Positions 1 to 11,499 of a stretch of DNA of 64,000 bases are shown here, piece by piece. The translations under genes were made by a program, and so were the position numbers. The stretch is taken from contig NC_074725.1 in NCBI RefSeq assembly GCF_947242115.1, positions 17,485,511 to 17,549,510 on the forward strand, read 5' to 3'. The notes under the pieces are model-generated. The model was not told the DNA's origin. It saw only the letters and a program-made list of their open reading frames with translations, and ran no database searches. Source of the stretch: Biomphalaria glabrata (Eukaryota; Mollusca; Gastropoda; Planorbidae). Within the stretch, counting starts at the first letter, position 1; each line of letters opens with the position of its first letter.

Positions 1-760
1 ATGTATAAAATACATACTTAGTATTTAAAAATGATTGTTATACACCATAAAGAAAAAAAAAAGTAAATAAAATGCTTCTTTTGTCTTAAATTTGAAAAAA
101 AATAGCCTCGATGCAATTTTTGAAGTTGTGATGTCGCCAAACAATGTGTACATTTTTTTTTTAATATAAATTACATTTTGCCGATTTTCGTTTCAAAACA
201 CTTATTTTTGTATTTCTATCATCATAATTAATAATTTTTTTTTATTTTTTGGCTATTTAAAATAAAAAAATATTTATAAAATCTCGTTTTTTTTAACACC
301 AATCAGAATGGAGGTCGCCGGAATTGACTTCATGACCTCCCGTTCAAAGTGCTTTTTTTTTTGTCATTCGCTCAGAAATATTCGAAGCGATAATTCTAGC
401 AAAGGTAATTATAGACAGAATCTATTACAGATAATTCAGTTCATAATATCAACTGCTTAGTTAATTATTCTGCTTTAATAATAGGATGTCGTTTTCTTCA
501 ATAATTAACTTCAAGGACGGGAACACGGGTATCTATCTTTAGCCAGGCGCGCGCGATAAAAACAAACAAACACACGTTTTGACTTAGTCAACCTGAAGGC
601 GCACCTCTGAATTGAGATCTTAGTCTGTAAAAGCTAAAAACCTATAATTTTTAAATTAATATCGACTACTACGGCAATTATTTTACTTTAATATTGGTGC
701 ATTGCATGCGTCATAAAATCGGCCCGGCAATGCGATGTTTCAGCGCGAGGGGGGGGGGGG
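1..760. other. AT-rich sequence, no gene seen
   Basis: No coding exon, RNA gene or clear transposon was recognised here. It contains several T- and A-runs and ends with a run of 12 G at about 749-760. Confidence 0.5.
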
Positions 761-769
761 GCACATTTT

Positions 770-1560
770 GAACTTAGATTTTAGATCTAAATTAATCTAT
801 CTCTAGATCTATAATAGTTTCTACAGATCTATATCTATAAAGACTAGATCTTAACCATATTTTAAAATCAATCTAGCGAAATGCTTTTAGATTAGTTAGA
901 CATAGATCGATCTCTAGGTCTAGGACTAGATCTAGGTCACTGGACTTAGACTCTGAGATTAGATTAGTCTAGATCTAGTCATTAGAGTTAATAAGCGTGA
1001 AATTATTTAAATATTTACTGATCTAGATCTAAATTCTCTTATCAGGATAGATTAGATCTAGAACTAGATGATTTAGATCTATATTTATATATAGATCTAG
1101 TCATTTCTAGTAGATAGTCAAGTAGCGATGTACACAGTACACACGTGGATCAAGAATCAAGACCGTAGTGATCTAGTCTAAGTCTAAATGTAGACTCTAG
1201 GTCTTAGATCTATATAATTTATATAGCCTTATATCTACGTCTAAATATAATTCATAGTAAGACTTAAGACTAGATTTTAACATGGAAAAAAATCTGAGAT
1301 CTAAATCTACTATCTAGATCTAGTCATTTCTAGATCTAGTAACTAGTACTAGTAGATAGTCAATTAGCGATGTACACGTGTGGATCTAGGAATCTAAATG
1401 TAGATTAGATCTAAGATTTTATATATCTAAATCTAATTCATAGGATCTTATAAACTCAGTAGGGTTAAATTAGATGTGATCTCTAGATCTACATCTTAAA
1501 TTACTTAAAGTTAAAGTGGAAAAAATCTAGAATCTAGATCTAGTCAATTATAAACAAGAG
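770..1560. repeat. TCTAGA/AGATCT palindrome-rich block
   Basis: The block is built largely of overlapping TCTAGATC words separated by AT-rich spacers. The words are self-complementary, so both strands look alike and many short hairpins are possible. Similar blocks occur at about 2760-3430, 36890-38340, 39950-40280 and 44460-44960. There is no fixed unit length, so this is cryptic simple sequence and not an ordered satellite. Confidence 0.75.
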
Positions 1561-2027
1561 TAGAAGAGATTCAATAGACATAGTGACATAGTTAAAAATA
1601 ACAACAAACACATATTAACCAAATTATAAAAGTTGTTTTTATTTCTTTTCTCAGCAACAGTTACTACAGATACAAAGATTGAGATTATTTGAGATAGTAA
1701 ACAGAATAGTCAATAGATATAGATCATGCACCATGCAAGTTAAGCTTTATTAGGTCTAACTCTAAGTAGAGTACTCTAGACTTAGATCTAAAAAGTGATC
1801 AAGAACTAGAATAGATCTAAATCTTGATAATATTTCATTTAATATTAGATCTTTTCTAGTCTAAAATTATACATATCTATAACCTTTATCTAAAATTGAT
1901 ATAAATAGTATCATGTTAAAACATGAAGATAAGAGAAAAAAAAAAGACTTTTTATTGGTAGCGTGGGCCGAAGAGGGGGCTTATTTATTAATTATAAATA
2001 CTTTTTAAGGTTGTTCTTTTTTTTTTT
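1561..2027. other. AT-rich stretch, nothing recognised
   Basis: Scattered AGATCT words and A/T runs; no gene or repeat boundary seen. Confidence 0.4.
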
Positions 2028-2650
2028 CAAATGTTCTATAAATATACTTTACTTTGTGACATAGTTTTAAGAAAATAATATTGTGAATTTGTGAAATTCA
2101 TGGATTATTGGACATATCTTCTGTGAATTATGGATTTTTCATTATTAGGGGTAAGTGTGTTTGATCTCATTTTTTTATGTTAAATACTTGTCTGATGATA
2201 ATGAATTTACTTTTTTTGGATTCCTCTCTTCTTGGGCATTAAAATTGATACATAATATGTCTAAACTGATTATGTTTTTGTTATTTAGGATAATGATAAA
2301 GTATAATTTGCAACCTAATTTTTTTTACGGAGGGGAAGGGGTCTGGGGTGGCTCAATTAATTTGCATAAATGACTTAAAAAACTTGTTTTTATATTTTTT
2401 TCAAATGTTCTATAAATATACTTTACTTTGGGATATATTTTTCTATAAATAATATTGTGAATTTGTGAAATTCATGGATTATGGGACATATCTTCTGTGA
2501 GTGATGAATTTTTCATTATTAGGGGTAAGTGTGTTTGACCTCATTTTTTCAAGTTAAATAATTGTCTGTTGCTTCTGATTTTATTTTTTTTGAATTCCTC
2601 TATTCTTGGGCAATAAATTTGATATATAATATGTCAATAAAAGTAATTTT
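2028..2650 (+). repeat. Diverged tandem duplication, period about 374 bp
   Basis: The sequence starting CAAATGTTCTATAAATATAC at 2028 recurs at 2402. The two copies stay alignable for about 250 bp, through a shared GTGAATTTGTGAAATTCATGG, GGGGTAAGTGTGTTTGA and a TTCTTGGGCA segment. They differ by point changes and small indels. No coding sense is apparent in either copy. Confidence 0.7.
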
Positions 2651-2759
2651 GAAATTGGTCAAAAAAATGGTCCTTAAAGTAGAATGTTGAGAGCTCAATC
2701 TGTTTTCCGCCATAGATTATTTGTCTTATTAAATTTGAACTGAAGTTAGTAACTCAAGA

Positions 2760-3430
2760 AAATCTAATTTTAAAATTAAATCTTATCTAGACTATAGATT
2801 ATTTAAATTAATTTTAGTCTAACTCTAATGATTCTAGCTTTCTAGAATAGATCTAGACTTTGATCTACTATATTAGTAGCCTAGATATAGTTTAGATTTC
2901 AAGTATATCTAGATTCTATTTGAATTCTAATCTAGTTTCTATTCTAGTAGAGTCTAGTAAACAAAAAATGCATCATAAAAAAATGCAACTGATCTAGCTA
3001 GGTCTAGAATTCTAGATCTAGTCAATAGATCGACTTAGTCTCTACCACTCTACTAGTTACTAGTCTAGAAACTCTAGATCTAGATATATCTAGTCTATGT
3101 CTATATACTATTATAGAATCTAAAATTCTAGATCTAGACTAGTCTCTAACTCTAGTCTAGTCTTGAGTCTTTAGACTTTAGTCACAATTTAGTGACATGT
3201 CTTCTGAAAGTCAGTGAAAGTAGTCTTTAACTTAAGTCTAGAATTCTAGACTCACTAAACTTCACTAAACTAAACTGTCTTAATTAATTCAAACGCCCAA
3301 CTAGATCTAGTTATCTAGATACATTCTAGATCTACTAACTTAGTAACATGAGTCATGAGACTAGTCACTTAGATCTAGGTGTCTTAAGTCTTAATACTTT
3401 CGCTTAACTAAGTAAAAAAAACTAGACTCA
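2760..3430. repeat. TCTAGA/AGATCT palindrome-rich block
   Basis: Same kind of cryptic palindromic simple sequence as the block at 770-1560, with many CTAGATCTAG words and AT-rich spacers. Confidence 0.7.
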
Positions 3431-3795
3431 TCGACTCATTCATAAAATCTTTCAAGAGTCAGAGTCAGTCATATCATAAAAAAAATAAGACAATGATAAT
3501 CATTCTATGCTTACCCCAGCTTCTACCACCTCTGCCCAAAAACTCTTTCGTCTCATGATTCCAAAGGAATAATCCTACATCTTTCAAGCGCTGTTGAAAT
3601 GTTGGTTTCTCCATGTTAAGCTCCTACCTAGTCCACTCTGTTGACTTCGCACTGCAAGGAGACTATAACCTTGTCAGACACCCGGATGGAGATCTTCTAT
3701 CTAATTTTGCAATTTTGCGTCATTAGTCACATGACATACGGCGGTCAATAAAATATAATACCATGAAATTATTGCACTTTATTTTAGTATACACT

Positions 3796-3855
3796 AGATT
3801 TTTAGCGGCCCTCAACAGGAGAAAATCCCGAATTAGTTTTATGTCCATTCTTTTT
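3796..3855 (+). repeat. Fragment of the GCGGCC-headed dispersed repeat
   Basis: The piece beginning TTTTTAGCGGCCC and running into AATTAGTTTTATGTCCATTC resembles the left end of the composite repeat at 24757. Only about 60 bp is recognisable. Confidence 0.45.
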
Positions 3856-3933
3856 ATTTACGATTACATTTTTTAAAAAGTGCTACTGAAAATACAATTC
3901 ACCAATTTCTTTAAAATGATGATAATAGGTGCT

Positions 3934-4393
3934 TTTATATGCTTGCGAGTCGTGGACGTTGAATGCAGAGCTTGAGAGGAGGATCCTAGCAATGGAGATT
4001 GAGATGCTACAGAAGGATCCTAGGCATCACATTCAAAGACCGCATCACAAACCAAGAAATCAGAAACAGGGTTACTGTAGCGATCGGAGCCCATGATGAC
4101 CTGCTAACTATTGTGAAAAGACGAAAGCTTAAAACCTTTGGCCACATTACAAGATCTACGGGGCTCGCAAAGACCTTCCTTCAGGGAACAGTGCCAGGGA
4201 AAAGAAGAAGAGGCAGATAGAAAAAAGCGATGGGAGGACAACATTAAAGAATGGACAGGCCTGCCATTGAGAGAGGTTCTAAACAAGGCAAAAAAAAAGA
4301 GAGGAATGGAGAAAGACGGTCGACAAATCTTGCCTGGTGCCCCAACGGTCCAACAGACTAAGGCCTAAGGGATAGGTAAAAGGTAAAAAAAAA
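3934..4393 (+). mobile_element. 5'-truncated LINE insertion (ORF2 C-terminal tail)
   Basis: This is the 3' end of a non-LTR retrotransposon. Translation gives the conserved tail found after the reverse transcriptase in many invertebrate LINEs: YACESWTLNAELERR, then CYRRILGI, a KLKTFGHITRSTGLAK segment, GKRRRGRQ, RWEDNIKEWTG and a final APTVQQ. The reading frame changes at least twice (near 4000 and between 4140 and 4220), so it is dead. A 10-bp direct repeat AATAGGTGCT at 3924-3933 and 4394-4403 flanks it, and it ends in an A-rich tract. That is a classic target-primed insertion truncated at its 5' end. Confidence 0.85.
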
Positions 4394-4411
4394 AATAGGT
4401 GCTACGGCTAC

Positions 4412-5448
4412 CAGGGGCGGACTGGCTATATGGGCAATCGGGCAAATGCCCGGTGGGCCGGTACCCAAATGGGCCGGTAGGGCCACCTAAGGACCACATG
4501 GATGCCTCTATGGTACATATCAGATTGTTAAATGTTTTATACTATTCTCTTCTAAAAAAGCCCCTCTGAACGCAATGTTTAAAAAGACATCTTTCACAGA
4601 CTCGTGTAATAGGCTTCTATTTTAATATAACATTTTCCGAAATAATGCAATAGCCTTCATCCGTAGACAGTGCCACTAGTTGGCTTCATCCTTTTAGGGC
4701 ATACATATACTAAGCGATTAAAAAGCAACATAAAGTTTGTATGTCTTATATAGATATAGAGGTCACTGTATGCATGATTTCGAGGACAGCTAGACCTAGA
4801 ATTGGAGGCCCATCATATGATATAGAATTTGTGTGCCGAATCGTATAGAAAGGCCAGGGCCGATTTCGACACCCAGTTCGCCCCTGCTTTACTTAATGCC
4901 CCAGTGCAGCCAACTTAAGTAAACTACAGTCACCGAATTTCCTAAGCGTAGTTAAAAGGAGTTTGTGGTTATCCCCCCCCCCCACACACACACACCTCCA
5001 ATATAAAAACTAAAGCAAAACTATAGTTACCAGTTTCTACCAGTCGCTGGACTACATTGAATAGCAGATTTAGTTTATGAATTTTTTTGCGGAAGAGTCG
5101 CAAGCTAATTGCACTGTAGATAGGCTACCTCAGAATATGTATTTTTTTAAAGCTTAAAATAACGGAAATAATGCTTGGATCTGAGACGAAGCCTCGGACT
5201 CCCTAGCTGTTCTTGGTGGTGTGTACTGTCTTCAAAGAAGAACCTAGGCCTACTCTAGGCTAAACAAAAACGCCCGAAAGAATGAAAAGTCAGAATGTAA
5301 TGAAGATTAATTACATACATATACATTGCAGAGGGGGGTAGAAAAAAATCACCCCCCACCGAAAAATGACCATGATATGACGCCATTCATTTGTGGGCCA
5401 GTTTATATGGTAATGCCCGGGCCAATTTTGATACCCAATCCGCCCCTG
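4412..5448. mobile_element. Non-autonomous hAT-type element with 8-bp target duplication
   Basis: It begins CAGGGGCGGACTGG and ends CCAATCCGCCCCTG, which form imperfect terminal inverted repeats. The perfect 8-bp repeat ACGGCTAC flanks it at 4404-4411 and 5449-5456, as expected for hAT transposition. No transposase frame is visible. An internal block at about 4850-4887 ends in TTCGCCCCTG and resembles the true right end, suggesting an internal duplication or an older nested copy. It also holds a C run and (CA)n at 4974-4995. Confidence 0.85.
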
Positions 5449-5704
5449 ACGGCTACTTTTGGTGTATTTTTTTTTTAAATTAAATACCGGTATGCTAACA
5501 GTCCTTTTTATACAAATTTGTAAAAAAAAAAAAAAAGTCTTCAATAAGATTTGCCAAATTAATTATCTAAGGGATTCATTAAATTAAAAGGAGAAATAAT
5601 ACTTTTTGTAACATTTGTTAAAACGCTTTGTTATTTGTGTAAATGTGTGGCTATTTATTTTTAATTAAGCCTCGTATAAGGTCCCAAGAGACAATCTTAA
5701 TTTT
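5449..5704. other. AT-rich spacer between two elements
   Basis: No gene recognised. A 16-bp stretch at 5628-5643, TTTGTTATTTGTGTAA, also occurs at the right end of the candidate LTR at 8211-8339. It may be a scrap of the same Ty3-type element. Confidence 0.35.
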
Positions 5705-5718
5705 TGTAACATAATACG

Positions 5719-8133
5719 ATGAAAACTATTGAAGATGTGATCACTAATATTCCAGATTCGAAGATATTCTCAGTTCTCGATGCCAAGTCAGGGTTTATGC
5801 AAATAAAGCTTGAAAGAGAATCTTCATTTCTCACAACTTTCAACACACCTCTGGGAAGATATAGATGGTTACGATTACCTTTTGGTATCAAATCAGCGCC
5901 AGAAATTTACCAAAGAATTATGGATGAAATGCTTCAAGGAATTGAAGGAGCATATGTCATCATAGACGACATTCTAGTAGCTGGTAGAGATGTTGAGCAT
6001 CATGATCACATTTTGAAACAAGTCATGCAAAGAGCAACGAAGTACAATCTAAAGCTGAACTATGACAAGTGCAAGATAAGGCAAAACAGAGTACCTTATA
6101 TGGGCCATATCTTGTCAGAGAAAGGTTTAGAACCAGATCCAGCAAAGATAAAGGCAATTATTGACATGCCAGCTCCTCAAGACAAAGATGGAATCAGAAG
6201 ATTTCTAGGTTTAATTCAGTACCTAGCAAAATTTATTCCTTATCTAAGTCAAGCAGATGCTCCAATACGAAAGCTTCTAAAAGATGATATAGAATTTCAA
6301 TGGAATCATGAACAAAACAAGAGTTTCAAAGAATTGAAACATCTTTGTACAAACCCTCCAGTTTTAGCATATTATGATGTCAACAAGAACGTAGAGATAG
6401 AATGTGATGCAAGTAAAGATGGACTGGGAGCAGTATTACTCCAGGAAGGTCGTATAATTGCATACGCATCAAGAGCTCTCACAGATACAGAAACAAGATA
6501 TGCTCAAATTGAGAAGGAAATGCTCTCAATTGTGTATAGTACAAGCAAATTTCACTGCTACATATTTGGTAAAGAAGTAACAGTTTATAATGATCACAAA
6601 CCTCTGGAGCAAATCTTCAAGAAACCTCTATTGTCAGCACCAATGAGAATACAGAAGATGCTAATAAGACTGCAGTGGTATGATCTGAAAGTCTGTTACA
6701 GAAAAGGCAAGGAAATGTTTATCTCCGATACACTTTCTCGTGCACATCTACCAAATACTGATACACAGACATGTGAATTTACAGATGATTCAGTGCATAT
6801 GATCTCTGTAAGTGATTCAAAATACAGTGAAATTAAAGACTGTACAAGCAAGGAACTTTCAATGCTTCTGGAAGTAATTATGACTGGTTGGCCAGACACA
6901 AGAAGCGAGACTCCAATTGAAGTCAGGCCGTATTGGGATTCAAGAGACCAGTTATCAACTTCGGATGGTATTATATACAAAGGTCTGAGAATAGTCATGC
7001 CACCAAGCTTACGTAAATACATGCTAAATCTGATTCACAAGTCTCACTTAGGAATAGTCAAGTGTAAGCAGAGAGCCAGAGAAGTCATGTATTGGCCAGG
7101 CATGAATGCAGACATTGAAGTGACAGTTAGGGATTGTAGCAGGTGTGCTGAACATCAGAATCAAAATGTGTCAGAACCGCTGATGCCTACCAAGACACCA
7201 GACCTTCCATACAGCATGGTTGGGTGTGATCTGTTTAACTTTGAGGGTAAAAAGTATGTGCTTCTAGTTGACTACTTCTCAAAGTTTATTGATGTCAAAG
7301 AACTGTCACAGGAAACTACATCAGATATCATCGAAGCAATGAAGAGTATATTCGCATGCCATGGAATACCTAGAAAGTTAAGGTCAGATAGCGGGCCACA
7401 GTTCTCTTCAAGGGAATTCCTGAATTTCTGTAAATCATACGGAATAGAGCATGAAATGTCGAGTCCTCATTTTCAGAGTTCTAATGGTGAGGCTGAAAGA
7501 GCTATTCAAACAGTGAAGAAACTTTGGAAGAAAAGCGAAGACAAATTTCTGTCGCTATTAGACTACAGAACTACTCCACTGAGTAATATTAATTTGTCGC
7601 CAGCACAATTACTCATGGGACGCCGACCCAGAAATTTGTTACCTTCTAGCGAGGAAATACTCACACCTAAGACACCAGATCTCAAGGTGGTGAAGAAACA
7701 CTTTGACTCCGAGAAACAGTCTCAGAAACATTATTATGATAAGAGGAATGGAGTTAAGAGTCATAATCCACTACAAGACGGAACAGCAGTCAGAATGCAA
7801 CTTAATTCTAAGTGGAAACCAGGAACAGTAGTTTCGAAGCATTCTAAGCCTAGATCATATAATCTCAAAAGTGGAAATAAGGTCTACAGAAGAAACAGAA
7901 AACACATCAGAAAGTCTTCTGAGAAAGCAAACAGATTTGACAATAATTATGACTTTCCAGATGACATCTCAGAACAACCAGAACCACTAGATCTAGAGAG
8001 TCCAAGATTACAAACTACACTAGATTGTGAGCCGCCACTACACACTGCTTCTTCTAACACCTCTAGACCACATGAACCTTATGTAACACGCTCAGGCAGA
8101 ATAGTTAACAAACCCAAGAGACTTGATTTGTGA
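5719..8133 (+). mobile_element. Ty3/Gypsy-type LTR retrotransposon fossil, pol region
   Basis: One long reading frame of 804 codons shows the order of parts typical of Ty3/Gypsy pol: reverse transcriptase (about residues 1-150), RNase H (about 220-340), the integrase zinc-binding region (about 435-475), the integrase core (about 490-650) and an integrase C-terminal region. The gene order RT-RNase H-integrase separates it from Copia-type elements. Gag, protease and the beginning of RT are not seen in the window, so the element is incomplete and is treated as a broken fossil. The long continuous frame suggests a fairly recent insertion. The codon use is A-rich and unlike the two host genes. A candidate LTR follows at 8211. 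Confidence 0.93.
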
Positions 8134-8210
8134 TGAACTGATTAGACTTTTTAGTTGACTAGTTTGTTAGTTATTCTGATAAATAGATTTTCTAAATTAA
8201 AGAAGAGAGA

Positions 8211-8339
8211 TGTAACATAATAGTATTATATGTACATTTGCACACTAGCGCGTCAGTGCAACACCGCTTGTGTTTACGTAATAAATGGAGTTCCTAATAT
8301 GTCTTCCCTCTTAAACACTAGTTTGTTATTTGTGTAACA
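8211..8339 (+). repeat. Candidate 3' LTR of the Ty3-type fossil
   Basis: A purine-rich stretch, AAAGAAGAGAGA, stands directly before TGTAACATAATA, as a polypurine tract stands before a 3' LTR. The segment ends in GTGTAACA, so it has TG...CA ends, and it holds an AATAAA-type signal near 8280. At about 129 bp it is a short LTR. The 12-mer TGTAACATAATA recurs at 5705-5716, just before the pol frame. No full second LTR was found, so the call is tentative. Confidence 0.5.
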
Positions 8340-8395
8340 CGAATATTCTACAATTTTCTTTAACCATTTTTATAGGCCTAACTTCTGGTGTGTTC

Positions 8396-8685
8396 ACCAT
8401 CTGCCATCCAATTCCTTTCCTTTATGATTGCCCTCCACGTGGACCTAACCTGTGTTTTTCCCTCCCAGTTGTTGATGTCGATTTTGAAAAGCTTATCGTG
8501 TCGCGCTTACATAGGCCTACATCAGAGTATCGTAAGACGGACGACCTGCATCTCCTTAAACCCTAGTCTAGCCCCCATTGCAACTCTTCATTAGATCACC
8601 ATGCAATATATATTGTTGAAGTCGAACATCTGGCACTCGGTGAAGGTCTACATGTCCAGCCAGCCCAATCGTCTACTGTTGATAA
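8396..8685 (-). mobile_element. Decayed LINE 3' fragment
   Basis: This is a diverged copy of the LINE tail that is better preserved at 41704-42125. Shared landmarks are TGCCCTCCACGTGGACCTAACC against CTCTCCATGTGGATCTGTCC, GTCGATTTTGAAAAGCTT, the CGTAAGACGGAC region and CCAGCCAGCCCAA. No useful frame remains open. The element's sense strand is the minus strand. Confidence 0.65.
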
Positions 8686-8699
8686 CATCCTGCTCTTTG

Positions 8700-10050
8700 T
8701 AAGACTTTCTCGTGGGGGATTTTATCTTGTCCCTTCTTTTCAGAATTCGCATTGGTGGTGAAAGATATTAAGGTTCTTTTTCTGCCAAGAGTAGGTGGAT
8801 TATGTTTTACTGTAAAGTAGAGTTAGATAGACTAGTGCTTTGGCTTTGTATAAACATTCTAAATGATGTAGGCCTATTAAAATCATATCTTCTTATTTTA
8901 TCTTATATAATACAGATAAGGTAAAAGTCTCATATATCACGTGTTCTTATGTGTATCAGATACTTAGAGTCTACTAAAAACGTGAATTTTTGTTTTAAAA
9001 ACTAAGTGCACGTTGTTTGAACATAAAAATATTATTAATACAAGATTTAATAGACATCCAGTTTCGATTAGGCCTACAGTTGTACGTACACTACCATTGA
9101 CGTAGACCTACTTAGTCGATCTCTCAGATTAGCCTAGGCCTACATGTAAAAAAAAAAAAAAAAAAAAAGTTCAAGCTGGCTATAATCAGGTAGGCGATAG
9201 TCTTATATTTTCGTATTAATGACGTTAGGCTACATTATGCCGTTTATTATTTCACTGTAAATTACAAACAGAATTAAAAAGATCAAAATCAAAAGATGTT
9301 TAATTAATGCGTGCGACTATCAAATTATGGATCTTACTTTTACTTATTTAGGCCTACATAACATTGTATGAGTTCATATTATTATGTCACAGGTCTACAC
9401 CATTCTACAGATCACACCTCTAAAAAATACAGGGAAAATAAATTTAACACTTTAAAAAGGGACAGGAAATGACGATGCTGAGATCTGGGAGATGTCTGTA
9501 GACAAACACATAATGTGCTGGATCGTCTGTGTGTTCAGAACTTCAAAAACACGAATTGGACGTGGGTCTGCTTTGGTCACGAAAAAAGCGTAAACAGAAC
9601 CACGAGAATTGTTTTTCTGCTTCATAACAAGTTAGGCCTTAATAATATCTTTTGTCTCTTGAAAAAAAAACACAAAAACTTTCGCACCCCTTCTTATCAG
9701 CACGCCGCGCACGCCTCCCCACCTCTCTGCTTCCTTTAGGGTACGCGATCCATGGTTTAGAAACGCTGACTTACAGTATGATACGTATTTATCATGGGCG
9801 TAGCCATGGGGAGGGGGGGTTCAATAAACGCCCATGGTATATTTATGCTTATTTTAATATACAGATCTAATTCAGGAAAACTTAGCCCGAAATGTAGCTA
9901 AAATTGGCATGTGTAAAGAATAATAGTTATCGTTTTTAAACCACGCTTATACAATGTGTAATTTTATCAATTATTTTGAATCAATCATGAAATTAATTTG
10001 TAACAGATCTAGACTAACAAAAAATAAATGTGTGCGGTTGGAAATGTACC
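8700..10050. other. Gene-free AT-rich stretch with TAGGCCTA words
   Basis: No exon recognised. It holds a run of 20 A at about 9149-9168, several copies of the palindrome TAGGCCTA or its core, and at about 9795-9830 a scrap beginning ATGGGCGTAGCCATGG that resembles the end of the MITE at 31655. Confidence 0.4.
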
Positions 10051-10054
10051 TATT

Positions 10055-10180
10055 GTTTTAGTTTAGCGCAATTTCCTTTTAACATGCTCAATACGCTATG
10101 GTCCAATCATTTGTATGGGCCAGATGAGGGAAGGCGAGGAGAGGTATCTGGGAGAAAGTTTCCTTCATGGTTTTTTAACT
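10055..10180. repeat. Fragment of SINE family C
   Basis: It shares ATGCTCAATACGCTATGGTCC, a GGGCCAGATGAGG segment and GTATCTGGGAGAAAGTTTCC with the more complete SINE at 43863-44105. The tRNA-like half is absent here. Confidence 0.6.
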
Positions 10181-10469
10181 CTTTATCTCCGTAATTATTT
10201 TTCCCGTTTCGACGGAATTTTTCAGTTTACTCATGACTATTTCGCTCCCCTGTTGTGATTAAGCTTCAATAGCTTTGTCGTTTGTTATCAGAAAATGTTT
10301 CATGGGGTTTATAATTAAAGGGGAAATGCTTGCTCTTTTTATATAGGCTAACACAAAATGAAGTTTATAAATTTAAACATTTATTTAATTTAACGAGGTC
10401 AAATCAACGATGGTATCGTCAATAAGGAGAGAAAGAGTTAAAAGCAATTTAAAAAAAAAGAATAAGCTC

Positions 10470-10610
10470 AACTTGAGTTCGAGCTCGAGGGGCTGTTGGT
10501 CTAAACTGCACATGCCCACAGGTTGTGACGCTGATCACACCTTCTATAACGATTGGTCTCGGCTCAAGCTGACATATAGTAACTGAGCCAGCCGAGAGCT
10601 TATGAAAATA
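10470..10610. repeat. Dispersed repeat, unfilled copy of the site at 32.4 kb
   Basis: It contains GTCTAAACTGC, GCCCACAGGTTG and CCTTCTATAACGATTGGTC in uninterrupted order. The related copy at about 32320-32630 is split inside CTATAAC by a MITE. The repeat itself could not be assigned to a family. Confidence 0.6.
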
Positions 10611-10694
10611 GAATGCCTTAAAAATTATCCATTGTTAGTTCCATTTTTAGGCGACGACCTAATTCTCTACACAAGGATATGTAAAAAAAAAAAA

Positions 10695-10960
10695 GTACCC
10701 CTTTCAGGGCAGATGATGTAGGCCTAAAGGTCATCTGATTCTATGGCCGACGGTTAACGAGGGTGTTAAATGGTCAGCACAATGATCAGCCGCCTTTAAT
10801 TTCCCTTACTAAAGCCAGGTACCCATTAGAATTGGGTGGACTTAGGAGTGTCCTAAAAATCCCGAAATACAAAATGCCAGTCTTCTCCGAGATTTGTACC
10901 CGGGACCTCTCGATTTGGAAGCCAAGCGCTTTACTGCTCAGACGCCAAGCCTTCTCCTTT
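10695..10960 (-). repeat. tRNA-derived SINE, family A
   Basis: Read on the minus strand it begins with a tRNA-like head (GAGCAGTAAAGCGCTTGGC, then a CCGGGTACAAATC type B box) and ends with the family tail (CAGATGAC, then GAAAGGGGTAC). Other copies lie at 16890, 22617, 25151 and 61654. An A-rich run adjoins its left side. Confidence 0.8.
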
Positions 10961-11499
10961 AGCTAGTACCGTCTCTATATAAAACGAGATTAATTAGTAA
11001 TAGCTAATCGATGAAGTACTTGGTCAATCTTTTGATTGATTCATGTTTTGTTAGGGTGCAATGAATAATTGTGCAAAGTTTCAACTTGATCCGAGAATGG
11101 GAAGTGGGAGACAGACAAATGAGGTGATATAAACTTTGTAACAATAGCCTAAGTAAAGCAGAGGCATATTTCTCTGTGATGTTCTTATAGTCATATACAA
11201 GTTTTTTATTGCCCAGATAACTTTTAATTTTTAGTTGTGTGTATGTCTTGAGAGGGCCATGTTCTTGACATCGTGTAATTTACAAATGGCAAATTTTCAG
11301 AATGTTTGGCAGTCTTCTGTTGGCAGTAATGCGAGTGGCTCCTTGATTTTCAAGAATTGTTTATTAAGGAGATTGGCGTTTCAAGTTACTTGTAGGCGTG
11401 ATAGAAATAATTATCAAGCAGAAACAAATTTAAAAATAATGTTGCGGGAACTGCTAGTTACCAATCCAATCAAAGAGTAAATAATGCTTGCTAGAAATG

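Noticed and set aside
6696-7022. A 108-codon minus-strand frame within the pol fossil
   Set aside because: It is a shadow of the pol frame with no homology seen.
11235-11480. An 81-codon + strand frame
   Set aside because: No family recognised, no splice context and AT-rich codon use like the flanks; expected by chance in this much sequence.
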